From contig CAIIXF020000009.1 of the NCBI GenBank assembly GCA_903813345.2, positions 10,970,030 to 11,034,029 of the forward strand: a stretch of 64,000 nt of DNA, given 5' to 3'. Made by a program: the position numbers and the translations under genes. Below, piece by piece: positions 1 through 14,500 of this stretch; the first letter of the stretch is position 1, and each line of letters starts with the position of its first letter. This DNA comes from Owenia fusiformis. Taxonomy: Eukaryota > Annelida > Polychaeta > Sabellida > Oweniidae. The notes beneath the pieces are model-generated. The model did no database searches. It saw nothing but the letters and a program-made list of their open reading frames with translations, and was not told the DNA's origin.

Positions 1-1538
1 GTTCTACCAATGAAATACATGTACATTGTAACAGTTTAACAAGATCCATGTTCTACCGATGAAATACATCGTAACAGTTTAACAAGATCCATGTTCTACC
101 AATGAAATACATTGTAACAGTTTAACAAGATCCATGTTCCACCAATAAAATACATTGTAACAGTTTAACAAGATCCATGTTCTACAGATGAAATATATTT
201 TAACAGTTTCACAAGATCCATGTTCTACCAATGAAATACATATACATTGTAACAGTTTAACAAGATCCATGTTCTACCGATGAAATACATCGTAACAGTT
301 TAACAAGATCCATGTTCTACCAATGAAATACATTGTAACAGTTAAACAAGATCCATGTTCTACCAATGAAATACATTGTGACAGTTTAACAAGATCCATG
401 TTCTACCAATGAAATACATTGTAACAGTTTAACAAGATCCATGTTCTACAATTGAAATACATTGTAACAGTTTAACAAGATCCATGTTCTACCATTGAAA
501 TACATTGTAACAGTTTAACAAGATCCATGTTCTACAATTGAAATACATTGTAACAGTTTAACAAGATCCATGTTCTACCAATGAAATACATGTACATTGT
601 AACAGTTTAACAAGATCCATGTTCTACAATTGAAATACATTGTAACAGTTTAACAAGATCCATGTTCTACCGATGAAATATATTGTAACAATTACACAAG
701 ATCCATGTTCTACCAATGAAATACATTGTAACATTTTAACAAGATCCATTTTCTACCGATGAAATATATTGTAACAATTTCACAAGAAATACATGTACAT
801 TGTGACAGTTAAACAAGATCCATGTTCTACCGATGAAATACATCGTAACAGTTTAACAAGATCCATGTTCTACCAATGAAAGACATGTACATTGTATCAG
901 TTTAACAAGATCCATGTTCTACCAATAAAATACATTGTAACTGTTTAACAAGATCCATGTTCTACCGATGAAATACATTGTAACTGTTTAACAAGATCCA
1001 TGTTCTACTGATGAAATACATGTACATTGTATCAGTTTAACAAGATCCATGTTCTACCAATGAAATACATTGTAACTGTTTAACAAGATCCATGTTCTAC
1101 AATTGAAATACATTGTAACTGTTTAACAAGATCCATGTTCTACTGATGAAATAAATGTACATTGTATCAGTTTAACAAGATCCATGTTCTACCGATGAAA
1201 TACATTGTAACTGTTTAACAAGATCCATGTTCTACCGATGAAATATATTGTAACTGTTTAACAAGATCCATGTTCTACTGATGAAATACATGTACATTGT
1301 ATCAGTTTAACAAGATCCATGTTCTACCGATGAAATACATTGTAACTGTTTAACAAGATCAATGTTCTACTGATGAAATACATGTACATTGTATCAGTTT
1401 AACAAGATCCATGTTCTACCGATGAAATACATTGTAACTGTTTAACAAAATCCATGTTCTACTGATGAAATACATGTACATTGTAACAGTTTAACAAGAT
1501 CCATGTTCTACCTATGAAATACATCGTAACAGTTTAAC
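1..1538. repeat. 43-bp minisatellite array
   Basis: About 34 head-to-tail copies of a 43-bp unit are present, each containing ACAAGATCCATGTTCTACC followed by a TGAAATACATTGTAACAG-like half. A 49-bp variant carries an extra TGTACA. The right half of the array (about 900-1480) alternates 43- and 49-bp units, which suggests a higher-order repeat. The array starts at or before the window edge and ends near 1538, about 160 bp past the stop codon of gene 1. The short ORFs inside it are by-products of the periodicity, not genes. Confidence 0.95.
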
Positions 1539-1696
1539 ATCTGAAAACCATTCATGCCTGCCGATCTACTTCAGTTCGAAGAGACAGCCATCAAATGTTC
1601 AAGTTATTTGTTTCTATGTCAGCTTGTAGCTTCTCCATCAAGAGAACACATTACAAATACAGCAAAATATTTATCTTAATTTTTCAAAAACTAATT

Positions 1697-2505
1697 CTAA
1701 CTCTTTTTCTTCTTTCCATTTCCAGTTGATTTGAGTTTTTTGGAAGAATATTTTTCTTCGTCTAAGTGAGAATGTTTTGAAGACATATGCCAGTTGAGAG
1801 AATTTTTCTGTGCGAATTTCTCTCCACAATGTTCACAGATGTAAGGCTTATGCCCAGTGTGTACTCGAACATGCTGATCCATATTTTTGCGGTCAAGTTT
1901 CTTACCACAATACTCACAAGGATTCAAGGTAGAATGCTTTCTACGTATATGTGATATTCTCATTTTATAGGTTTCAAAGGTGTCACCACACTTTTTGCAT
2001 ACATATGATGTACGCAATTTATGAGTTTCCCTAACATGAGCTCGCATTTTGTTTACAGTTCCACAGGTGAAACTGCAATGTAAGCATCGTTGAATCTCCC
2101 AACGGTGATGTGTATTTACAATGTGATTTTTTAAAAAATACAAAGTGGAAGATGTTTGATCGCAAAATACACAATTATAACTTCGTATTTTGTGTTTGAG
2201 ATGAAGATGTTTCTGCATTTCAGTAGCTGAATTGTTAAGTTTATGTGCATCTTTTCCTCTGCTGGATAGCTTTTCCTTACATATGGAACACTGTGTAACT
2301 GAGAAGTCATGATTAGATGAAAGATGCTTCTTAAAATCTGTATTGGGTATCCAGGTTTCGCATTGTATACATAACTTTGTAGATCCTCTTTTATTAATGT
2401 GTCCTTGTTGTAGCATATGTAGAAGGAAAATATGTTTTGAGGTAAATTTTACGTCACATATGTCACAGAAAAATTCCCCCACTGAAGAATCACTGTTCTC
2501 AAATC
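1697..2505 (-). CDS. Gene 1 exon 5: eight C2H2 fingers and stop
   Basis: This is the terminal coding exon. The acceptor AG is at 2506-2507 and the codon split matches genes 2 and 3. It encodes eight CX2C...HX3-5H fingers. The first is DICD-type, and the third has an unusually long inter-ligand insert of about 20 residues (CSIC to the HLHLKH end). A TGHKP linker joins the last two fingers. It ends in a Lys-rich tail (KKKKS). The reading frame remains open for about 20 codons upstream into the intron, but the paralogous acceptor fixes the exon start. Confidence 0.9.
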
Positions 2506-5500
2506 CTGAAAGTATACGTAGATTGCAAACATACAAAATTTCTGAGCAATAGTTAATTTGAAACATAGGAGCAAATCCTATGCTAGGGGCTGATGTGAGT
2601 GATAGAATATATACAGTAAAACCTTGTATATGTGTATAGAGAACATTGTTCGGTCTAAATTTGGCTTTTAAAGTTCAACAGGCGACTTGAATGAATCTTC
2701 CTACTTTCGAAAATAGAATAATCAAGAAGGTTTTAAACCATACAGTCATCTCTATTAGGTTAGCAGATAAATATTATAATGCTTAAATTTTGAGTTTCAA
2801 CTGATGTAAATACTCAAATCAATACTACAAGAATTTGAGCTACTGTAGATACATTTATTTTGACGCTACTTAATTTGACAGATTTGCTCAATTTCAAATA
2901 TTGGTGGCTGTTTAATTTGGCGGATTCAGGACTGAAGTTTAATTTTTGGAGATGTTTATGTCAGTGTTTACTAGGATATTTTCTTGATTTCTTTTGGAAT
3001 AATGTAGAATTGATGATATGTTGACAGGAAAAGGGGCCCCTGATGTAACTTCTGAAGTGCATTGGACAAAAATTCCAAACTGAAATTTGACAGATTTTTA
3101 ATTTTGCAATTTTCTGAATCCACCCATCAGTCAAATTAAGTGTATTTGAAATTAGTACAAAGGTATTTCTATGAAAATAGTCAAAGGCCCAAGAGTGAAG
3201 ATTACATTTAAATCTTTTAAGGGTCATATTATGTTCTAAACTTACTATAATGAGCTTGTCTGTGTAGATCTCTTTCCCCATTGGTGTTGAAGCACTGGTC
3301 ACATAATGGGCACATGAACTGGTCATGTTTGGCCTCCACATGTTCTCTCAGCTTGAACTTTGTCTCTAGAATATTCTGGCAGTTAGGGCATTTGAATTCT
3401 CCAATGGCTTGATCGACTGAAAAGAGAAATATTCACACATGGTTAGGAAGAAGTGGTAATTCAGCCAATAGTGTTGAAAATAATAAGCAATCTTTAAAAG
3501 CAGATATGAAATGGTATTGTTGACCTAAAGGAATCAATAGAATTTTTTGATAAATGTATTTGGACATGTTTTCTCATCAGTATTGTGAAAATTATTTCAC
3601 TCTAACGATCGTTATACCTGCTAAGTAATATTCAAATAGGTTGTGACGTTATTGGCCCCCACGTGATCTCTCACTGGTCCCCATGTGGCCCATTTTGGTC
3701 CATTAAATCATGACATCATATTGCCAAGATGTTTTGTTATTTGTTTACACAACAATCATAGTGTTGCTGTGACATCGTGATTACCAAGGAACCAATAAAC
3801 CAAAACTATATATTATTTATGACGTTACTAATCACATGGGGGCCAATTTAATTGATCAGTCAATTTTATTAAGTTATTTATGCCCATTATAACAGTAATC
3901 TAACATTTATTTCATAATGGCTATCGCAAGAACTCTACAGTGGGCTTACAATGAAGAAAATCTCAGTTTTGTAGCTGCAAGTTGAGAAAACCTATTTCAA
4001 TGCATATTTTTAGATTCAGTGAAATTATTACCCTTATCAAATTTCAATAGGTAGTTGACTGAAAAACGATATGGTACAGTGGGCTCACATGGTGTTGTTT
4101 CACTATCTTTTGAATCAGGGGCTATAAGAAAATTTTCTGTATTGATGTTGAACTAAAATATTTGAAAATGGAAATCTCATCGACAGAGGTTTCAATGATC
4201 CAAAAGTTAATTTTGTCAAAAATGGTTGCCATTTTGAAAGTAGGTAAGCTTTTGAATCAGGAGTTATAAGAACGTTTTCCGTATTGATGTTCAACTAAAA
4301 TTATTCAAATGGGAACCGTATCGGCAGAGATTTTAAAATGTGCCATCAGTGTTGACAGACAGACTGATAGATACATGTACTTACTATATTTTTCACGCCA
4401 TGTTATATGAGGCCTTGATCTAGACTGGCTTTCATTTCCATTGGTTGGAGTTTTAGTCTTTTTGGCATCATCAGTCTTTCTAGTGTCACTGTTACTGTCA
4501 CTCTGATCAGCTGGAGAAGTCTCATCGTTTTTTTGATCAATATCTGATTTTGTCTTTTTCCTGTTCCTAGTTTGAGTGGAGCTAGGAGTTAGTTTGTAGG
4601 CTGGTGTCCAATCCAAGTCTTTTTCATCATCTTGGATGGAATAGTTACTGCCTGAATCATCAGAAGGAATATCACTATCAGAATCATCCTCCTCAATATT
4701 ATACTCATCATATTCATCATTATGTTCATCATCGTACTCCTCTGCTGAGTCACTGCTGTCCCGGAGTTCAGTCTTTATTTCATGTCCCTTTGATATATCA
4801 CCTTTATTGCTAGTATCATATGAATTTGGCTTAATATCTTCACAGTTGTCACCATCCATGGCTTTGGTATTCACATCAGTTGAGTCCGCCTCGTATTCCT
4901 GATTCTCCATGGATTCATCTCGTGATTCATTGGGAGATTTTTCCTCATATCGTTCAATAGTGACTGTTTGAGTATCATCTTTGTTTCTGCTTTTTTCATT
5001 TTTTAGGTTCCCAAGATCAAATTTGCCCTCGGTTTCTAGGGGTGATGTTTCACATGCACCATAGCCTTCAGAGGCAGCATCATTTTCCTGATTTATCACA
5101 TCCATGGTTTCATGTTGTATAACACCATTATCATACATTTGTTCAGTAGTTTCAAGCGCATAATCATCCATTTGCTCGTTAACAATTTCCTGTTTAACAT
5201 TAAAACCAATGTTTTCTTCTTTAGCTCTAGTTTTTGGAGCAGCTATTCTATGCTGTACTGATTTGAGTGTGGTAGTCACTTTATCTGCTTTGAGAACTTC
5301 AGCAACATGCAATATATCATTAAAGTTTTCAGTTGTCAATGACACTTCAAGGCCATATACTAAATCAAGGAAACCATCAAGACCACATTGTGTTGCATCA
5401 CTGAGCAAAGGACCTACATACTTCATGGCTTTCTTTTGCCTCAGTGCTTTACTAAAGCGAGAAACTATTGTTTTGTGAGCAGAAACTTCAGTGCCATCTT

Positions 5501-8500
5501 TAATGACGAAAATAATATCTGCAGATTTTGTGTCTTTTCTCAATGTTGTTAATTTTGATGAAATGTCACTAAACTTGACAGCAAGTTTCCCCAAATTCTG
5601 TAGTTCTTTACTCTGCTTCCTGAAGAAATAAACATGAATCACTTTAGCTAAATGTGTTATTGTTATTTTCTTCACCAATTTACAACAGACATGATTTTAT
5701 AAAATTGTTTCACCAAAAGACTCCTTAAACATCATATAAAAAAGTTAACAGAAGTTTTCTTAATCCAGTTATTTTGCTGAAATAGAATGTGTCTCATAAA
5801 AGTTAATTGACATGTACAAGGAAACATCAAGCTTTGCATGCATTTACATTCTGCATCAACAAACTAGATAATAGCAATGCCAAGGCATGGCAAATTGCAG
5901 GACTGCCACTCTTGGAAATCTGTCTATAGGTTGAATTGTCTTTAAGAAGTGTTACCATTGCTTTAAGAATTCACATATTAACAAAATTGCTCCACTACTT
6001 ATTCATTTGTAAAATAACATGTATTAAACACATAATAATTGCCACCATTTTCTAAATTAGTTACCTATGAGCAAAATTGTCGAAGATAGTGTTGAATGTT
6101 CACATCTCAAGTTTCAACAAAATCACTGTCCAGACAGTGATAGTAAATCAATAGTACCGTGGGTACTGGGCTCACATGGTGTTGCTCAAAAGTGAATCAT
6201 GGCTAAAATGGCAGAAAATAAAAAAATGGATGTCACTTTTGCTGATTTTTTGTAACAAAATTATTTCCTACAACTATACTCTTTACAGTGACATGACTTT
6301 TGACAATGCAGGACACCTGAAATTATTTGTAAAGCTAGGAAACAGGCCACAAGTGAATTTCGCAAGACAAAAATGGCGACTATTTTGAAAATAGGCAAAC
6401 TTTTGAACCAGGAGTCATAGGGGAGTTTTCTGTATTTATGTTGAACAAAAATAACTTAAAACAGGAATCCTAATTGACAGAGGTTTTATTAAGGCAAATG
6501 GTTCAAAAGTGGATTTCGCGAGACATATGGACAAATCAATGTTAAAGCTGGACTTTGCCCCAAAATGCAATCTTGGGGTTGTTTTGGGGGTGAACTTTAT
6601 CATTTTGAGCTTAATGAAAGATTATAGAATCATGGGGCAAATCTTGTGTAGAAATACTTACGAGAAATGTGTCATTTCAAAGATTTTTCATTGAATTGCT
6701 TCGATCGGCGCCGACGATATGATTTTGGAAAAGTTTCTAAATGAAGAACGTGATGTCACTTCCGAATCATAGCATTCAAAATAAGTAGCGTTTAATTACT
6801 TTACTATTCATAATAACACGGTGGTCTAGCGGTAGAATTCTCGCTTAACACGCGGGAGGCCCGGGTTCGAATCCCGCATTCGCCTTTTTATTTTTTTTAA
6901 CTAAATGATTGTTCTTTGATATTACGCAGAAAAAACAATTTTTATTTACATAAACTTTATATTAGAGCTTAAAAATGTAAAAACAATATATGTCAACATA
7001 TTGCGTTTTGGAGCGATGTGCAGGTTTAACTAAAATGGCTGAAAATAAAAAAATAGATAAATTTTTTTGCCGATTTTTTGTAACGAAATTATTTAATACA
7101 ACTACTCTTTATAGTGGCATGGCATTTTACAATGCAGGACACCTGCAATTATTTGTAAAGCTAGGAAATGGGCCAAAAGAGAATTTTGTGAGATTGAAAT
7201 AGCTCACCATGTGAGCTAAAAATATTCAATAGGTATTAATTTTGAGGAATTCAATGTCAAAATGATTTTTGGAGGAAAATGTAAAGCTGTGTAAGGAAGG
7301 ATACACATTATTTAATAATTAAATGATTTTACCTGTCATAAGGTCCTGCTAAAGATTGGACAGGTAGATCTCTCTGTTTATTTTGCTTCAACGAGCTTTT
7401 TGGCAATGGGTCCCTGAAGCATACAAAAATTTAATAAATATATCTGCAAAATTGTGAGTTTGTTTTCGATTTTGAAAGATAAAATAACTAGAATATTTCA
7501 GCACACGTTTTAATTTCAACATTTATTTAGTTGACAGCCTTTCCTGCATATAATATCAATGTTGTTTTCTTTTTTTATCGAATCCTCTTTGGTCATCAAA
7601 AAATAATCAAACTCTTTATGATGCAGTTCTTCGTTCTGAAGTTCATGAAACCTACCACAGGCTCTGTCTGCATAGTGTTATTTTGGTTACCGTTGCAAAG
7701 CATTTATTGAATAAATAAAGGATATCCTATGATTTACGTAAGAGTGATATGACATTTATCAACAAATTGACATCTGCATAGCGATCGTGTAGTGAGAGGG
7801 TGCAGATATCGATATCCATTAATATCACAGTAACTATAGAACCAAAATAAAATACCATAATGAAACACCAGTGAGTTTTGGAAGAGGTCTGAGGATAAGG
7901 TTGAAACTTTCTGGTTTAATAAAACTAAAGCACTGGAGTCACAGATTTTTTTTCTTTAAGTTGAACAAAAATATTTTAAAACTGGAATCCTATCTACTAT
8001 TTTGGACTGATTGAGAGACAGATGGACAAATCAATGTTTACTAAAATGGCTGAAAATAAAAAAACGGACATGATTTTTTTGCAGATTTTTGTAACAAAAT
8101 TAGTTCATACAACTACTCTTTACAGTGACATGGCTTTTTACAATGCAGGACAGCTGAAATTATTTGTAAAGCTAGGAAATGGGCGTGAGGACCTTTGACC
8201 TTGAACATTTGACTTATTCAGAGCTGACAGTAGGTCTTTTGTGATTAAGGTGACCAAAATTTACATCTAAATAATCAATTTGAATCAACTTTTTGACCTT
8301 TCGAAGGTCACTGAAGGTCAAATCTCAAAACTTAGGTCAGATTTGAACTCCTGGCAACTTGTAGACGATTTTCCCCTAAAAATTTGGTCAAATTGAAGCA
8401 AGATGAAAATTTTTTTATTTTAACTGGTTTTTGACAAACTTTGAGAAACTTGTCAATCACAAAACTGTCAAATTTTATAGAGTAAACACCAAAAACTGTA

Positions 8501-11500
8501 ATTTCAAGAGCTTTGAAATCTTCAGAGAACATAAGTTGCATATACAGTAACAACTGTAGCCACTGTACTTCAACTTTTTGACGTCAAAATCAGCAATTTC
8601 TCGAAAACCGGTTGAATTTGGGAAATGGCGATGATAGGTCAAATAGGCATTGTGGATGCATAAAATGAATGTGGCTATGCTCGATGACTCAATCCGAATA
8701 GCAGTTTTAATTTGTGCGGCCAATGTTGACAAACGGACGGACCAACAGACGCCTGGTCGATCCCATAGGCTCATATGTTATCCAAAAACTATGAAGAGGC
8801 CATAAATAAATTAAGATGATAATTTCATACTTTGTTAAATCATGCTCCTTTTCCATTGGAATGTTCCATCCAGCTATTGGTTTTAGGTCTGGCTCTTGAG
8901 ATGATTCTGGTTCTACTTTTTCCCCCCACCTTTCATAACTGAAATTACAAATTACAATAATCATGAAGAACTAAATTCAACCGTTAATTTACGGTTGAAT
9001 TTTTGACCTAACAAATGTTTGAAAATCAAGGATTGTGAGTTTCATACTAAACCCAGTGATCTCCCCAGGATTTTTTCTCAGATGGGTGCAGAATTCTCAT
9101 TTTCACAATCAGGACCGAAATAAGTCAGAATATGCCAAATTTTCATGATATTTCTCATTTCAAATGGGTGCAAATGGATTTTCAGGCGGACGCAAGCCTG
9201 TTTTCAAAATCTCAGGTTGATGCTGCGCCTACTTGCTTTAAACCAAATCAGAAATGTGCTATCTCTAAACAAGCCATGCTGATATTGGCACTTTCGCATA
9301 ATGTTTCCTATTTTGTATAAAATCAAACAGAAGCCTTTCAACCTTCAAAATGCAAATACAATTTGTATAGATAGGTCATCTCAATCACCAATATTGAATG
9401 AATGCTGTTTACACTGGGTAACAGCTACAATTTAAAATTGATATTAAAACATGATATCCGCACCGCTTGTTTTCTTATAGCACAGTCTGTATATGGTGAT
9501 TTCCCAAAATCTGAATGTCAATCATATTTCATGGGGGAGACAAACAAAGACCCTTGAATGGTTTTACTGTTCTGAAAGAGAAAATCATCTGAAAAAGTCA
9601 ATGACCTGGCATCAAAAGATAAACCCTAAAGATGATCTTGAGGATATTTATTGAGCAAAAGAATCCTGCCGGCATCTTAAAGTAATACTCAAACCATTTT
9701 ACTTGATTTAGATATATTTATGCCATCTTACAGTTTGAAGGCCATGCTTTATGATTATGAATCATCAACAATTCCAAAAGTTCATTTTATCATGATACCG
9801 GGGATATGAAGTCAGTACATGTCTGCTTTTACGGCAAAACTGATTTCATTTTCAGAGCAGAAATTTTACGTCACGTGACATGACGTGTGTTGTTGAAACA
9901 ATTTGCCGAGAAATATGATTTTGTAGATAAAAATGAAACCATGGCTTTTAAAAACGAGTTATTCACTCTTATGTTAGGCCAATAACGCAGATGCGAGTAG
10001 GTAGTTACCAGTTTCCCCACCAGATGGCTCGTTCGGGTCAGATAGCATGGCGGGTATAGTAGAAAGTACCCTTTAACTTAAATTACATCTGTTTTTGTGG
10101 TTCAATTTTCATATAACCCTCATGTATCTAATAGTTATGCAAATCAAAATATGTCCAGTAAATGAAAATGTTATCTGACCAATACAAGAAAAGATATTTC
10201 ACTTTTTGTGATTTTGTAACATGGGCTCTATGGAGAATCAACCCGAACTAGAAGTCACACTTTCAAAAATAATTAAATTTTCAAACTTGATAAACAATTT
10301 TCAAAACCATATTTCTAGATGTACTTTTACATGTAGTTTTCAAATATAACATCGCTTTGACGGAATTTTGAGTATATTATGGCGTAAATCAAGTTTTTTC
10401 TACTCGCATCTAGTCTATTATTGCATGATTGAGGCTATTCTCATTAATTTCGCAAAGGGTATAATATCACTTGCAATTGAGTGCGGAATCAATCAAGCTG
10501 AAACGCTATTGAAAGCCTGTAAGTTATATAACAGCAAACATTGCAACTGTTTGGGGATTAAAACTTTTTAACATGAATGTACTGCTGTAAGGCCAAAATA
10601 TAATTATTGGGTTAACAATTTCAGTTATTGGTACGGTTTCACAAATGGATTTCAATAAATTCCATGTATATGTAATGAATAATCTTGCACTGCTCTTTCC
10701 TCAAAAAATTTCTTTTTATGAAGTTTAATCAATTAAAAATATTTATGTGGCTATATTGGAATGCATGCGAATGTGGAACTAATGTATCTTTCTACTTTGG
10801 TTCAGCATTCGTAGTAGTTTGCAACAACAACTTTTCGATTTAGCGCCAGAATAACTTGGCACATAGTACGTCATGGTCAGGTGACCTCAAAAAGTGCGCA
10901 AAAATAACAACATTTCAGAGGTTGACAGTCTTATCTTAATAAATCATGTTGTGTGGGGAAATTTCACAAGCTTTGTGGTCAAAATAACAAAAGGGATGCT
11001 ATTTGTGCTAAAAACAAGATAATTAAGAGATTCTTTAATAAGGTTTAGTACAACTTTAAGGTTATTCTTTCCAAACAACATTTTTGAAAAAAGGCTATAC
11101 CTGCCCATGTTATTTCCTGGTACAAAATAAAGTATGAAGGCATGTGTGCATTTCCTTGCTTTTTTCAGGAAAGTATCATCTCTAAGTAAACATAGTAGGT
11201 GGTCAATAGAAATCCAGCGTTATTGCACAGACCTCTGCCAGATTACCTCCTCTGTGTCTAAGCTCAATAAATATACTCAAGAACAAGACACAAGTTCTTC
11301 AGAAATTTATTTTTCCTTGATTTTGGAGTCAGTTTATCAATAAACATCACATGTCATACCTCAAACGATGCGTACTGTTGTTAGCTTCAACTGTAAAGCC
11401 ACACATCCAAGAAAGCATCTGTTGATAAAAGCATTAAAATAAGCGAGCATATATTTAAAGGAGTGCTTCGGCTATCTCCGTTGTTCAAATGATTATTCCC

Positions 11501-14500
11501 GAAGTCAAAAGCCTTTTCTGAGAATGTGACGGCACTCCGGATGATGTCACATCAGAGATTACCAAGAAGTCCCATGACGTTTCTTTCAACTCCAGTAGAA
11601 ACAATAACAACGGTTTGTTAAGGTACAGCTGGAAAGTAACATTTTGGTAAAAATTGCTATACCTGCACATGTTATTTTCTGGTACAAAATAAAGTATGAA
11701 GGCATGTATCAATTTCCTTGCTTTTTTCAGGAAAGTATCATTACATTGTCTTCTTTTAGAATATCTGGTAGGTGTTCAAAGGGAACTCCAGGGAATTCTG
11801 ATATTTCACACTTCCTGTTTTTCCAAATTTTCTTTCAAAGTTTCCAGACAACACAGGAGCTACCATTGACCTTTTTCCAGGTTTAATAAAAGTAGACAGT
11901 GTAATGATACTTTCCTGAAAAAAGCAAGGAAATACACACATGCCTTCATACTTAATTATGTACCAGAAAATAACATGTGCAGGTATAGCAATTTTTTACC
12001 AAAATGTTACTTTCCAGCTGAACCTTAAGGCTACGTGATCCTTTACTTTCATTGGCTGTTTGTTGCGATGTGACGTAATTTGAGAGACGAACAACATCGG
12101 ACACTGCCGGAAATTACCGAAGCACTCCATTATCTTTACGCTATGAAAATTTGAAATAAATGTCCCGGGAAAAGTCGAATTACAGCGTCAATAATGGATA
12201 TCATGCAACCATTCAAACTAATACATGAAGAAGAGATTACAGGGTATATATTGATCAATCAATGTCTGACAGATGGAAAAAATAAAGGTCAGTACGAGGG
12301 TCATATTTTTGGGTGGTCATTTTTTTGATGAAGCATTTTTGGCTCCTGGCTTATCTTCCCACCTTTGAGCCTACTACCAATATGGGCTGGATCTGGCTCC
12401 AGATCTGTGCGTTATTGAGAAACTTAAGAAATTTGGAAAATTGAAAAGGCGGCCATTTTGAATGACTTTTCTTGAAATATCAGCATAATTCCTGTAGTTC
12501 AACGTCGTTAACTCAATATTATAACGGCGTTCTTTACTATTAGGAATTTTTTGGCCATGAGTAAGATAAAAAACGAGGCCCAGGCTAGGTCTATTGTTGT
12601 TGGACTACATTTTCGGGAGTTGCCATTGACCTGTTAGAGTCCATTTCACTGTTTAATTGCATCAATAAAAGCTAAAAAATAAGAAATCAAAATATCATTA
12701 TGTAATAATATATGGAAAAATATATTCCTATTGTACATGAATGACATTTGTTCTTGGATTGCTCCTAGTTTGGCTAATAAACTGTGTGGCCTCTTATATT
12801 TGGATGCTTCTCTGCCATGTTATTTTCAATAAGATTAACATGGCTGAAATTCTTCAAATTACAAGAGGGCACAGGCTTATTGCACAAAAAACTAAAAAAT
12901 CAGAAATATACAAATGTCATTTATGAACATTATGAATATACTTTTCCATATATTATTGCACAATGGTCTCCCAATTTCTTATTTTTGTGGTTCTACTGAC
13001 GCAGTGAAATAGTGAAATGGACTCTACACTCTGTTAAGCATTATAAAAGGCAAGATGTTTAGTTAGAAATATAAGAGTTATCTCATGGATGCGACCCTTA
13101 TGGCTCCTAAAAGGTAGAAGACACTAAATAATGTAATACTGTAAGCTGAATTTTGTCCACATAGAGCATGTGCACAATGACATGTTAAATTGAACTGTCA
13201 AAATAATAGAAACCAGAACAACGGCAACGGCAACGCCAAAGCGTAGCGAATCCCATCGAACAGAAATGTAGCAAATATCATAAAATAACACACAAAAGAA
13301 AGGCCACCATTTTCAAAAAGGTTGCTCACTAGCCAAGTTGTCATCAGAAGAAGTAATATGCTTTTTTTTAATAGTATTCACATACCAAATATGAACAAAA
13401 TCGCTCCAAAATTTTTCGAGTTATTGTAAAATACTTTAAAATGGTGGCCATTTTTCAAAATGACCGCCTTCTACCAAAAGTGTCATTAGACAGTGTGCCA
13501 TGCTTATAGTATTCACATACCAAATATGAACAAAATCACTCCACTACTTTTAAAGTTACAGCAAAAATAGTAAAATAATGAGAAAAGGCCGAGTAAAATA
13601 CGTTTAAATGGCGGCCATTTCTCAAAATGGCCGCCTTCTACCAAAAGTGTCATTAGACAATGTACCATGCTAATAGCATTCACATACCAAATATGAACAA
13701 AATCGCTCCACCACTTTTCGAGTTATAGAAAAATACATTAAAATGGCGGCCATTTTTCAAAATGGCCGCCTTTTACCAAAAGTGTCATTAGACAGTGTGC
13801 CATGCTTATAGTATTCGCAAACCAAATATGAACAAAATCGCTCCACTACTTATCGAGTTATAGTAAAATATGTTAAAATGGCGGCCATTTTTCGAAATGG
13901 TGGCCATTTTTCAAAATTGCCGCCTCCTACCAAAAGTGTCATTAGACAGTGAGCCATGCTTATAGTATTCACATTCCAAATATGAACAAAATTGCTCCAC
14001 TACTTCTTGAGTTACAGCAAAAATCGTAAAATAATGAGTAAAGGCCGCCATTTTTCAAGATGGCTGCCATCTTCTTCTTTAATATCTACATTTCTAGCTT
14101 TTTCAATGTCCTTTATAATTTTTTTTACATTTAAAACATATTGCTATTACAGTTTTACATATTGCACCTAAATTACTGTAAAATCGGCTCTAAAATGGCC
14201 GCCATTTTTAAACTTCATCAATACACACTATATTCAACATAGGTTTTGCTTCTCGATTTTTAAATATCACTATGCAAAGACAGGGACTCATTTTAGGTAA
14301 AATCATTGCTTCACCAATGAAAATTAAAAGGAACGTTAGCTCACAAAATAAATAAATCCATTACAATGTTAAGTATATGATTTGAAATATTGTCTGGATT
14401 ATATGTGTGATCGATTGATGCATAAACAAACATATTCATTTCAACTTGCAGACCTCCATTCTGGCTCATGTATAGGCCTAAGATGCCATATTGCCTTATG

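Noticed and set aside
79-270. Minus-strand ORF with MDLVKLLQCI repeats
   Set aside because: It is produced by the 43-bp minisatellite; there is no start context, and the unit is also open in other phases.
2961-3341. 126-codon minus ORF overlapping exon 4 of gene 1
   Set aside because: It reads exon 4 in another frame and runs through the donor into the intron; the paralogous exon uses the frame with C2H2 fingers.
9875-9891. CACGTGACATGACGTG as an enhancer
   Set aside because: It is an isolated motif in a repeat-rich intron with no conserved copy near genes 2 or 3; there is too little to call.
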